In this document: in pieces, positions 6,869-14,568 of the stretch
How the letters are laid out: each line of letters begins with the position of its first letter
How positions within the stretch are numbered: position 1 is the stretch's first letter
Origin: CAZLMW01 sp964560875
GTDB taxonomy: Bacteria; Myxococcota_A; UBA9042
Direction: 5' to 3'
NCBI GenBank assembly: GCA_964560875.1
Contig: CAZLMW010000149.1
Location: forward strand, 1 to 18,335
DNA: 18,335 bases
The notes under the pieces: generated by a model
What the model saw: the letters and a program-made list of their open reading frames with translations, nothing else
Databases searched by the model: none
What the model was told of the DNA's origin: nothing
Made by a program: the position numbers and the translations under genes

Positions 6869-7509
6869 GCAATGGCTTCGTCCGTCCTCTCCACGAAGTC
6901 GCTTTGATTGTTGTCGCATCGCCTTCAAAGCACGCCATTGGCCGACGCGTGCCGCGAAACGGCCGGACAGCAGCGACGGTTGGGCGCGGTATGAAAGGTC
7001 TCTGCGGCGTACGGTGTTTGTTCGACGACCCGGCGGTCTCACGAGTCCACGCGCTCGTGGTCCAAGGTCGAGGCGCTTTGACAGTACGCGACCTGGGCAG
7101 TCGGAACGGGGTCTGGATCAACGGTCGAAGGGCGCGTCCAGAAAGCACAAAGACAGCTCATGTGGACGATGTGGTCAGGATGGGCGACACGCTATTTGTT
7201 GTCAGTGGAACGGGCCGCGACGTTTCTCCCAGGGTGTCGATGCTCGTGCTTGCCGACCGACTTGTCAGCCGTCCCCAGCACGGATCGTGGCGCGACCGAT
7301 TGACGATCGACGACCTCGAGCTTCTCGTGCTGACTTGGTCTGGTTGTTCTGTCGCGCTAACCGATACACTGCGGAGGCTGCACCACGAGTTGAGAGCGGG
7401 ACGTCGGGCATCGAACTGGCTGGCGGCGAACGGGTTGGCGGCGAAGGAGTTGTGGCGTTTTCCGGAGATCAACGGCCATGGACGCAATCAGCAGCGGAGA
7501 ACCAGGTGA
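6859..7509 (+). CDS. Small FHA-domain phosphothreonine-binding protein
   Basis: The protein has 216 residues. Residues about 14-115 form an FHA domain with its landmarks: VGRG (41-44), AVSRVHA (59-65), and DLGSRNGVWINGR (78-90), where Arg43, Ser61, His64 and Asn83 would contact the phosphopeptide. The C-terminal 100 residues are predicted helical (DRLTIDDLELLVL, DTLRRLHHELRAGRR) and unrecognised; they may be an oligomerisation or partner-binding part. The start is taken as GTG 6859, inside the end of the lipoprotein gene (10-nt overlap), because the next in-frame candidate (TTG 6904) would remove the first strand of the FHA fold. No strong Shine-Dalgarno is visible, so translational coupling is likely. 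The stop overlaps the kinase start. I infer that it binds the phosphorylated form of the kinase or a shared substrate. Confidence 0.85.
   Translation: MPVGNGFVRPLHEVALIVVASPSKHAIGRRVPRNGRTAATVGRGMKGLCGVRCLFDDPAVSRVHALVVQGRGALTVRDLGSRNGVWINGRRARPESTKTAHVDDVVRMGDTLFVVSGTGRDVSPRVSMLVLADRLVSRPQHGSWRDRLTIDDLELLVLTWSGCSVALTDTLRRLHHELRAGRRASNWLAANGLAAKELWRFPEINGHGRNQQRRTR
7496..7500 (+). promoter_or_regulatory. Ribosome binding site that fixes the kinase start
   Basis: GGAGA lies 5 nt before the GTG at 7506. That GTG shares bases with the TGA of the FHA gene (GTGA, 4-nt overlap), the classical arrangement for coupled translation. This decides against the far longer open frame that starts upstream. 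Confidence 0.65.
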
Positions 7510-10500
7510 CTGAGTCAACCGATGCCAAGCGTTTAGACCAGTCGGAGCCGGACGACGACGACACGATTCCAGCCTCCCGCGAGCTGGGACGTGTCGGACG
7601 GTTTGGCGGGTCCACGAGCGTCGTAGAGTCAAGCACCGCGGGCATACAAGCCGAACGCGCAGGTGGAATGCGCACGCGCCAGCCCATTGATCGTCTTGGG
7701 CACACCGCGGAGGGCGTCTCACTCCCGGCAGCGAACGACGTGATCGATGGTCGATTTCGGATCGTTCGGCGCCGTCCTGAGCCAGCCGGGATGTCCGCGT
7801 TGTTCGATGCCATCACCGTCGCTGGGCAGGCAGGGGGGCCACCGCGGGATGTTGTCATCAAGTTTCTCTTGGACGTGCCAGGGGACGCCGAATTGACCGG
7901 GTCACGCGAGCATCCCCTCCCCGGTCACGAGGCGGAGACGGCCAAGGCATTAGCGGACCACCCGTCGGTCGTCCGCGTCATCGATAGCGGTGTGTACCGC
8001 GAATTGCCGTACATCGTGTTCGAGCGTCTCTTCGGACGCAGCTTGGCCGCGAGGCTGCATGAGTATGGGCCGTTGTCCGTATCGGAAACCGTGTTGGTTG
8101 GCCGCCACCTGCTGTCCGCGTTGGCGCTGATGCATCGGCAGGGCCACGCGCATCGGGACGTGAAGCCAGGCAATGTGTGGTGTAGCGAAGACGGCGGCGT
8201 AAAGCTGTTGGATTTCGGCATCGCCATGCCCACGCCGTCCAACCGGGGCGACGCGGGTTTGCTGCCACCCGCGCGGGCCGAGGACCTCGTCTCACTTGGA
8301 ACACCCGGCTTCGCTGCACCCGAACACGGGCAAGCAGATGCCGACGAGCGTGCGGACCTGTTCTCGGTAGGTGTCGTCTTGTACATGTGTCTGACCGGCG
8401 ACGTGCCGTTCGGTCGGGCATGGTTGGATTCGGCAGTTCCCCAGGTCGCGGCGCCGCTCAGCGACGAATCGGCTGCCGCGCGCAACCTGACTCACTGCAT
8501 TGAACGCGCGCTGCAGTGGCGACCCGGCGATCGATTCGCGTCGGCCGACGAGATGATGGAGGCCCTCAATCTCGTGGGCCCCGGCTCCAGTCCGCTGTCG
8601 CGGCCATGCCCGTGGGTCGAATACGCACCGTACGACGAACGAGACGCACACCTGTTCTTCGGCCGCGAGGACACCACGATTGAGCTTGTGCGCGGGCTAC
8701 AGAGCGGACACCGACTAATCCCCGTTGTTGGTGCGTGTGGCGCTGGGAAGAGCAGCGTCGTGCACGCAGGGGCGATTGCGCATTTGCGACGTGATGGCCG
8801 GCCGTGGACCGTACTGAGAATGCGGGCTGGACGTTGGCCACTGAGCGAGCTGGCACGCGCCATTGATGAAACCCTGCCCAACCTCGCGCCCGAATTCCGG
8901 CGCGCCTTGAAATCCGGCGCGCGGGCATCGGAATTGGCCGAGCTCCTCATCGCGAAAGCGGAAGCGGTCGGCACCCCATTCCTGCTTGTGATCGATCAAT
9001 TCGAGGAGCTGTATGTGCTCGCCGAACCGAACAGACGCGCAGCGTTCATGGACGTGCTGATGCTCCTGATCGACTCGGCGGTCTCGTGGCAGGCCATTGT
9101 GGCGATGCGCTACGAACACTTGGCGGCACCCATGAACGACGCCCGGTTCCGGCAGGCGGCAGGGCCAAACATGGTTTTTGTTGCGAAGCCGTCGCGCAAT
9201 CAGCTCGCCCAAATGCTCGTTCAGCCCGCAGCCTCCCTCGGTCTCGAATTCGACGATCGGTTGGCCGATGTGATCGCGGACGCGCTGTTTCACGACAAGG
9301 TGGTCGCACCGTTGCCGTTGTTGGCGGCGGTGGCAACCCGAATCTGGGAGCGCATCGACAGGGGCACTGGGCGCATCGAAGACGAGGAGATTCGCAACCT
9401 CTCCGACGTCGAGCGCCTCTACGCAGAGCATGCTGACGCAAAGTTCGAGACCCTGCCGACCGACCGCGCAAAGGGTATTGCCAAGCTTGTGTTTCTCAGT
9501 TTGGTTACGACAGACCGACGTGCTAACCAACTGTTGCCGTCCGAGATCGCCGCTCGTTTCTTTGGCCGGGGCTTGCCCGACAGCCCCGACCCGCAACCGG
9601 TGGGTGACGACGAGTTGCGGTCTGTTTTGAAATCCCTGGATGCCGCGCGGCTGATCATCTCGACCCAGACCGGCCACGTTCGCCTTGTGCACGAGTCGCT
9701 GATCACGCACTGGGACAGACTGTCGGGTTGGCTCAATGGTGAGGCGGCGATTGTCGCGGGCTGGGTCGGATTTGTTGAATCGTCAGCTGCCAGCTTCAGG
9801 TCCAAGCGCGGCGCTTTGCTCACCGGCAAACAACTGGAACAGCTCAAGCCGATGCGCGACCGAGTCGACAGTCAGGCCTCCCCATCGGCACTTGCGTACC
9901 TCGAACAATCGGGCGCTGCCGCGTTTCGACGCCGAGTCACAATCGCCGCTGCCGCAACGGTCGCCGTCGCATTGGGGGGGCTGGCGCTCAACTACGGCCG
10001 CGAACAATCACAAACTGTGGAACAGGAGCGAAAGAAGCGGGTAGCAACCGAGCGACGAGAGCGGTATGCAAGCATTCGGTCCGCTGCAGCGAAACCGAAC
10101 GCTACGATTCTTGCCGCGAGTCTGCGAAGGGCCGCATTTCGCCCCACTTCCGGGTGGTACCAATGGGCGGTTCGCGGCGTCGACGAGATCGCAAGAGGGC
10201 AGCGTCGGGCTCGACTCTCTGGACATACCGACATCATCAAGCATGTCACGTTCGTTCCGGGATCGGCGCTCGTCACGACGTGCTCGGCGGACTACGCAGC
10301 CAGCGTCCACAACCTGCTCGACGGTTCCGAGCCACTGTCGCTACCTCATCGCTATTCGCAATCTGAACACGAGGGTTTCGCGCTGCGCGCGACCAGCTCA
10401 ACCGGTGCGCGGCAAATCGTCGTCGGCTATCGCAGCGGCTTGGTGCGCGCGTGGAATCTCGACGGCAGTTTCCGCGACCTGATGACGCACGCCAAAGCCC

Positions 10501-12533
10501 CCGTCCAGGCGTTGGCCATGACGCTGGACGGAACGCGGATCGTGTCGGCAGCGGCCAATGGCGAGTTGTGTGCGACCGGATCTTCCGATGGGAAGTCGGC
10601 TTGCGTCAGCCTCGGCGCAGATAACGTTACGGACGTTTCGTTCGCGGGCGACGGCTACGAGGTCGTATTCGGGACCCGGCAGGGTCGAGTGGGATTGTGG
10701 CGTAGCGGCGAGGAAGGCATCGAATCGTCGCTTCGGCTAGAGAGTGGCATCGTGTCCATACGCTCGGCATCTGGCGCTCGTTTCGCAGCTGCAGCGACAC
10801 GTTCGGGACGCCTGTTCGTCATCGAACGCCAGAAAGAATGGAACGCGCGTGCAATCGAAACAGACGGTCTGGTCGCCGCTGTCGCGGTCCGTTCGTGCGA
10901 AGGCCGCGAATTGGTGTATGCGCTCGTCTGCTCTCGAAACATGAAGTCGGGCGAATTGGGGCACGCCAAGTGCCATGTTGACAAGGAATCAACTTGGAAT
11001 CTCAAGGGGTTTGAGCGTCAGTCCGGTTCGTGGAATGCCATTCACAACCCGCTGCAATCGTACCGTCGAACGGCCCGCTGCTCCGATGGCCGCCCTTTGT
11101 CGTCCGCAACCCGACCTCGACAGTCACGCGTTTTGCCAGCTTCCCTGGACGGGGCCGGTCGATGGTTCGCTACGGCAACCGGCAAACACAGCATCGATGT
11201 CTTCATGGTCGGACGGAGCTTCCCGAGGGTCGAGTTTGGCGAACAAGGGAATCCGCCGAAAGTGGCAGCTCGATTCGCGGACCGTGGGCGCACCGTGATC
11301 ACGGCCGATGCCAGTGGAATGGTTTCTTCGTGGTCGAGAAACTCGGAGCGCGCACCGAAAACACTCGGCAAACACGCTGCTGCGGCGGTCAGCCTTCAAC
11401 TATCAAACGACGGGTCACGCGCGTTGACTGCCGGCGACGATGGCACCGCCAGACTCTGGGCTCTTGATCGTGGCGTCGAGGAGGCGCGGTACGCCATCGG
11501 TGCCGGGAACGTCGAAGGCGCTGAGTTCTCGAATGACGACCGTCAAATCGTCACATCGGGAGGGGGCAACACAGCGCATGTCTTTGCCATCGGCGGCTCG
11601 ACCCACAGCAAGCTCCGACACGACGGTGACGTCCGTCATGCCGTGTTCATTGGAAGCGACCGTATCCTCACGGGTTCCGCTGACAAGAAGCTGCGCTTTT
11701 GGCGGCGGGACAAGATCTGGCGTGAGACGCGGGCGGTCGAGTTCGACGGTTGGGTTCGGCACATTGTCCATTCGCCTCAAGCCGCGGGTTTCGCCGTTGC
11801 GGTCGACCAACATGACCAAAGTGGCAACGTTGCCCGAGCTCCGCTTCCGGACGCCGTCTGGTTCACGGAGCCCGGAGCGCTGTCACGCTTCAAGTTCGCA
11901 TGGCATGGGTCGGAAACTGTTCACGTCTCGTCCGCGCCGATCGGCACGTTGTTGGCTACGGTGGCGCATCGGCCTGACCGCAACGCTGCGTTGTGGAGTC
12001 CTGATAACGGCCTTCTCTGCGCACTCAACGGTCATTCGAGCAGGGTCTGGAAATCTGCGTTTGCACCCAATGGAACGCTTGTTGCGACCGCATCGGATGA
12101 CAAGACGGCGCGCATCTGGCCGACACACTGCGTGAACGGAGAAGCCACATCCACCATACTCGCAGGTCACAAGGACCACGTCCGCGACGTCGCGTTTTCA
12201 CCGAAGGGAGCAAGCGTGCTGACTGCCTCTTTGGACGGAACAGCCCGGTCTTGGCCGACTAAACCCTCCGGATTGCACAAGCGCCTGTTCGCGCTCGCGC
12301 CAGCCTGCCCACAACGACGGGAGTGGCTGTCGGCACTTGGAGGCATTGACCGCGCGTACGCCGAGAGGTTGCACTTGCAGTGTCACGTCGATCTGGCGGC
12401 TTGGGCGCGCGACCCACGGCATTGCCCCGCCATATCGTTGGGTTTGGCGTCGGGCTTGCCCGTAGGCGCTGCGCTGCAATTGACCACGAAGTGCGTCGTC
12501 AACGCCGTACGCGGCCGACGACCCGCACGCTGA
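7506..12533 (+). CDS. Ser/Thr protein kinase - nSTAND NTPase - transmembrane - WD40 repeat protein
   Basis: The protein has 1675 residues. Residues about 75-350 form a Hanks-type kinase: Lys119 in VVIKFL, catalytic loop HRDVKPGN (216-223), DFG (236-238) and GTPGFAAPE (about residue 270). The glycine-rich loop is degraded (RRRPEPAGMSALF), with only one glycine left. Residues about 370-800 form a STAND NTPase of the nSTAND1 type: FFGRE (about 384), Walker A GACGAGKSS (409-417) and Walker B LLVIDQFEEL (D497). One hydrophobic helix (about 811-831, AAAATVAVALGGLALNYG) follows, then a basic helical linker. From about 900 to 1585 come at least 12 WD40-like repeats, clearest as LTAGDDGTARLW, ATASDDKTARIW and LTASLDGTARSW, enough for two propellers. 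The N-terminal kinase should be cytoplasmic, which would put the propellers outside. I infer ligand-gated, NTP-dependent kinase signalling. It ends an operon with the lipoprotein and FHA genes. Domain calls are secure; the topology is inferred. Confidence 0.88.
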   Translation: MTESTDAKRLDQSEPDDDDTIPASRELGRVGRFGGSTSVVESSTAGIQAERAGGMRTRQPIDRLGHTAEGVSLPAANDVIDGRFRIVRRRPEPAGMSALFDAITVAGQAGGPPRDVVIKFLLDVPGDAELTGSREHPLPGHEAETAKALADHPSVVRVIDSGVYRELPYIVFERLFGRSLAARLHEYGPLSVSETVLVGRHLLSALALMHRQGHAHRDVKPGNVWCSEDGGVKLLDFGIAMPTPSNRGDAGLLPPARAEDLVSLGTPGFAAPEHGQADADERADLFSVGVVLYMCLTGDVPFGRAWLDSAVPQVAAPLSDESAAARNLTHCIERALQWRPGDRFASADEMMEALNLVGPGSSPLSRPCPWVEYAPYDERDAHLFFGREDTTIELVRGLQSGHRLIPVVGACGAGKSSVVHAGAIAHLRRDGRPWTVLRMRAGRWPLSELARAIDETLPNLAPEFRRALKSGARASELAELLIAKAEAVGTPFLLVIDQFEELYVLAEPNRRAAFMDVLMLLIDSAVSWQAIVAMRYEHLAAPMNDARFRQAAGPNMVFVAKPSRNQLAQMLVQPAASLGLEFDDRLADVIADALFHDKVVAPLPLLAAVATRIWERIDRGTGRIEDEEIRNLSDVERLYAEHADAKFETLPTDRAKGIAKLVFLSLVTTDRRANQLLPSEIAARFFGRGLPDSPDPQPVGDDELRSVLKSLDAARLIISTQTGHVRLVHESLITHWDRLSGWLNGEAAIVAGWVGFVESSAASFRSKRGALLTGKQLEQLKPMRDRVDSQASPSALAYLEQSGAAAFRRRVTIAAAATVAVALGGLALNYGREQSQTVEQERKKRVATERRERYASIRSAAAKPNATILAASLRRAAFRPTSGWYQWAVRGVDEIARGQRRARLSGHTDIIKHVTFVPGSALVTTCSADYAASVHNLLDGSEPLSLPHRYSQSEHEGFALRATSSTGARQIVVGYRSGLVRAWNLDGSFRDLMTHAKAPVQALAMTLDGTRIVSAAANGELCATGSSDGKSACVSLGADNVTDVSFAGDGYEVVFGTRQGRVGLWRSGEEGIESSLRLESGIVSIRSASGARFAAAATRSGRLFVIERQKEWNARAIETDGLVAAVAVRSCEGRELVYALVCSRNMKSGELGHAKCHVDKESTWNLKGFERQSGSWNAIHNPLQSYRRTARCSDGRPLSSATRPRQSRVLPASLDGAGRWFATATGKHSIDVFMVGRSFPRVEFGEQGNPPKVAARFADRGRTVITADASGMVSSWSRNSERAPKTLGKHAAAAVSLQLSNDGSRALTAGDDGTARLWALDRGVEEARYAIGAGNVEGAEFSNDDRQIVTSGGGNTAHVFAIGGSTHSKLRHDGDVRHAVFIGSDRILTGSADKKLRFWRRDKIWRETRAVEFDGWVRHIVHSPQAAGFAVAVDQHDQSGNVARAPLPDAVWFTEPGALSRFKFAWHGSETVHVSSAPIGTLLATVAHRPDRNAALWSPDNGLLCALNGHSSRVWKSAFAPNGTLVATASDDKTARIWPTHCVNGEATSTILAGHKDHVRDVAFSPKGASVLTASLDGTARSWPTKPSGLHKRLFALAPACPQRREWLSALGGIDRAYAERLHLQCHVDLAAWARDPRHCPAISLGLASGLPVGAALQLTTKCVVNAVRGRRPAR

Positions 12534-12582
12534 TCCGCTGCCTCGGGCCACGTCGGGACAAGCATCCCTCATCGGCGCCGTG

Positions 12583-12602
12583 GTGCCGCGATTTCACGGC
12601 AC
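12583..12602. terminator. Hairpin between convergent genes, possible terminator
   Basis: GTGCCG (12583-12588) pairs exactly with CGGCAC (12597-12602) around an 8-base loop. It lies between the end of the kinase gene (12533) and the end of the PcfJ-like gene, whose stop codon (12594-12596) is in the loop. The expected T run is missing on both strands, so intrinsic termination is uncertain. Confidence 0.25.
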
Positions 12603-13865
12603 ATACACGGCTCGCTGCGCATTCGTGGACGGGTGCAGCCAGGCGTTTAGCGCGCGCATCGCGGCCGGCGAGGGCTCCGTGTTCGCGTGCGCCTTGAACT
12701 CGTACACCCACCAATCACCGGCCTTGCCTGGAGCGATGGCGATCGAGGCGCGCTCCGGCTTTTCCATGCGATAGAAGTAGAGCTTGCCGCGATAGCAGTC
12801 TTCGGCCCAGTAGCCGGCGGCGAGGCAGTTGTCCTGGGCCTCGGCTTCGGCGCGCAGGTCGGCTGGTGTTCGCAGCGCGACGATGCTCTCGGAATCGGCG
12901 ACAGGTGGCGGCCCGAACGGCCGGGTATAGCCAAGTTTGGTGCGCCGAAAGCCCCGCGCGCGCTCGTCGTGGAAGGTGGACAGCTGGGCGAGCGAACGGA
13001 AGACCGGCACGTCGCGTTGGGCCAGCGCCGCCATTCGCACGCTGTCGACCACACGGTTGCGAACCGCGCCAAACTGCCATGGAGATGCCAGCCGCTCGGT
13101 GCCCGCCACCTCACGCAGCAGGGACCACGCGACAAACGGCTCGATGCTGCGGTCCAAGAGCGTAAAAACACCGCCATGAACCACCGGGAAGTGCCGCAGT
13201 TGCTTGATTGCGTTGGGCGAAAACCGCGCCGCGTTGCGAAGCTGCGTGATGGCTTCGCTGCTGATCGCTTCCACGGGGATCCGCCCCATGACCTTGAGCC
13301 AGGACTTCTGCGCCGGGAGCCCCAACTCACCGAGGAGCCGGGTCCGCTTCTTCCTGACGAGCCTGCGCAACCGTCGAAACCGCCAGCCTTGGCCCTTGCG
13401 ATGCAACGAGAGCGCCACAGCCAGCGCCGGATTGCTCGCCGCGATATCGGCCAGTTCGGGGACGCGGACCAGCGCGCAGTAGTGAAGCCACGATTGGGAC
13501 GTGAGCCCGCGGGTCAGCTCAACGACCTTCGGATCGAGGCGGTGATAGAAGCGCTTGAGGGCATAGAGCCCCGGTCGCTTGACGCGATGGCCGGCCTTGA
13601 GGTCGATCCCAACTTCGACCTTGTAGCGCTGATTGACGTCCGCCAGGTAGCCGATCTGAAAGTCTTCGCCGCCAAAGCTCCCGCGCCACTTGGGGTAATC
13701 GATATGGCGCTCCCAACACGCAGGGGGATCGGCTTTGTAGGTGCGCAAGCTGCGGGGTGTGAAGAACGTCAACGTGCCCTTGTCGGCATTGAAGCCCCAG
13801 CCATAGCGGTTTGGCGGCTCAAAGGGACGGTACGTTTTCGACTTGGTTTTGACGGCCGCGTTCAT
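12594..13865 (-). CDS. PcfJ-like domain protein
   Basis: The protein has 423 residues. The start ATG at 13865 is preceded by a strong Shine-Dalgarno (GGAGG, 6 nt upstream on the minus strand). The last 100 residues resemble the PcfJ family: LRTPADLRAEAEAQDNC (about 331-347), then GKLYFYRMEKPERASIAIA, and AHAN plus a final helix ending in AWL. Most PcfJ proteins have His-Cys where this one has Asn-Cys (346-347). The first 320 residues are Arg/Lys-rich, with a basic block (WRFRRLRRLVRKKRTR) that could bind nucleic acid, but I recognise no domain there. PcfJ is named from a conjugative plasmid, and relatives occur in phages and many chromosomes; the molecular function is not established. It is the last gene of a leftward run with the HD hydrolase, 76 nt upstream. 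No catalytic claim is made. Confidence 0.65.
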   Translation of the reverse strand: MNAAVKTKSKTYRPFEPPNRYGWGFNADKGTLTFFTPRSLRTYKADPPACWERHIDYPKWRGSFGGEDFQIGYLADVNQRYKVEVGIDLKAGHRVKRPGLYALKRFYHRLDPKVVELTRGLTSQSWLHYCALVRVPELADIAASNPALAVALSLHRKGQGWRFRRLRRLVRKKRTRLLGELGLPAQKSWLKVMGRIPVEAISSEAITQLRNAARFSPNAIKQLRHFPVVHGGVFTLLDRSIEPFVAWSLLREVAGTERLASPWQFGAVRNRVVDSVRMAALAQRDVPVFRSLAQLSTFHDERARGFRRTKLGYTRPFGPPPVADSESIVALRTPADLRAEAEAQDNCLAAGYWAEDCYRGKLYFYRMEKPERASIAIAPGKAGDWWVYEFKAHANTEPSPAAMRALNAWLHPSTNAQRAVYVP

Positions 13866-13941
13866 CGGGACCTCCGTGCGTGGAGATCACCTTCACCAAG
13901 GCCAACGACAAAATGTGTCGCTTACCGGCTACAGAGCGCTA

Positions 13942-14520
13942 TCAGCCGTCCATGAGCGCGGCCAGCATCTCGACGGTCCGCGCCAGCTCGGCGGTGTGCG
14001 GCGGTGACGGTTCGGCGTTGGTGAACGCTTCGACGAGGCTGCGGTAGTACCAAATCGTCTGTTCGGGTGTGCCGTTGAAGCGATCCCAGAGCGCCATGCC
14101 GTGCGTGCGGTAGTCCGCGAGAATGCACCGCGCGTTGTGCAGCTTGTCGGCGCAAGAAACCAACCACACGTCCGGCCCTGCGTCGGCCACGTGGGCGATA
14201 TAGCGGCGCTTGCGGGAGGTCCAGTCCGAGGCGTCGCGCGTGGACTCGTCGCTGCCGTCTGAACAGCCCATGACGATGTTGGCCACCCGGTCACCAAAGC
14301 GCGCGCGGATCTCGGCTTCCATTGTCGTGCCGCCGCGGTCTTCGACGGCATCGTGCAGCAGCGCCGCGATCCACTGGTCCTCGTCCCCGCCGCCTTCCAT
14401 GACGAGCGCGCTGACGGACATCAGGTGCGAGAGGTAGGGGATCCGCGTGCTCTTGCGCAGGTGGTCGTCGTGCGTCTCGCCGGCGAATCGGACGGCTTCG
14501 AGGTAACGGGCGGTGATCAT
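13942..14520 (-). CDS. Stand-alone HD-domain phosphohydrolase, RelA/SpoT hydrolase-like
   Basis: The protein has 192 residues, close to the normal size of small alarmone hydrolases of the Mesh1 type. The metal and catalytic pattern is intact: H32 (in YLSHL), H56-D57 with E60-D61 (LLHDAVED), and D125 in SCADKLHNAR. No synthetase, TGS or ACT domain is attached. Family members hydrolyse (p)ppGpp or related nucleotides using a bound divalent metal; other phosphohydrolase substrates such as NADPH are known for Mesh1-type enzymes, so the substrate is open. The start ATG at 14520 has AGGA 8-11 nt upstream. It lies 48 nt after the topoisomerase-like gene and 76 nt before the PcfJ-like gene in one leftward run. 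No small alarmone synthetase is visible in the window, so a toxin-antitoxin pairing cannot be claimed. Confidence 0.82.
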   Translation of the reverse strand: MITARYLEAVRFAGETHDDHLRKSTRIPYLSHLMSVSALVMEGGGDEDQWIAALLHDAVEDRGGTTMEAEIRARFGDRVANIVMGCSDGSDESTRDASDWTSRKRRYIAHVADAGPDVWLVSCADKLHNARCILADYRTHGMALWDRFNGTPEQTIWYYRSLVEAFTNAEPSPPHTAELARTVEMLAALMDG

Positions 14521-14568
14521 GGCGTGATTCCTGCGAACGTTTGGGTCCGGCGTGGTGAGAAAAACGGG

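Noticed and set aside
6777..7505. Upstream extension of the kinase reading frame to 6777
   Set aside because: This stretch overlaps the lipoprotein end and the FHA gene in another frame. Its translation is Arg/Ser-rich without a domain, while GTG 7506 has a good ribosome binding site and a GTGA overlap.
12571..12588. Second hairpin CGGCGCC/GGTGCCG in the convergent spacer
   Set aside because: The arms are imperfect, the loop is only 2 bases and the site overlaps the better hairpin at 12583-12602. No T run is present.
12687..13955. Open frame of 422 codons on the plus strand
   Set aside because: It is antisense to the PcfJ-like gene, which has a strong Shine-Dalgarno and family similarity. 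The plus-strand translation looks like a GC-rich shadow.
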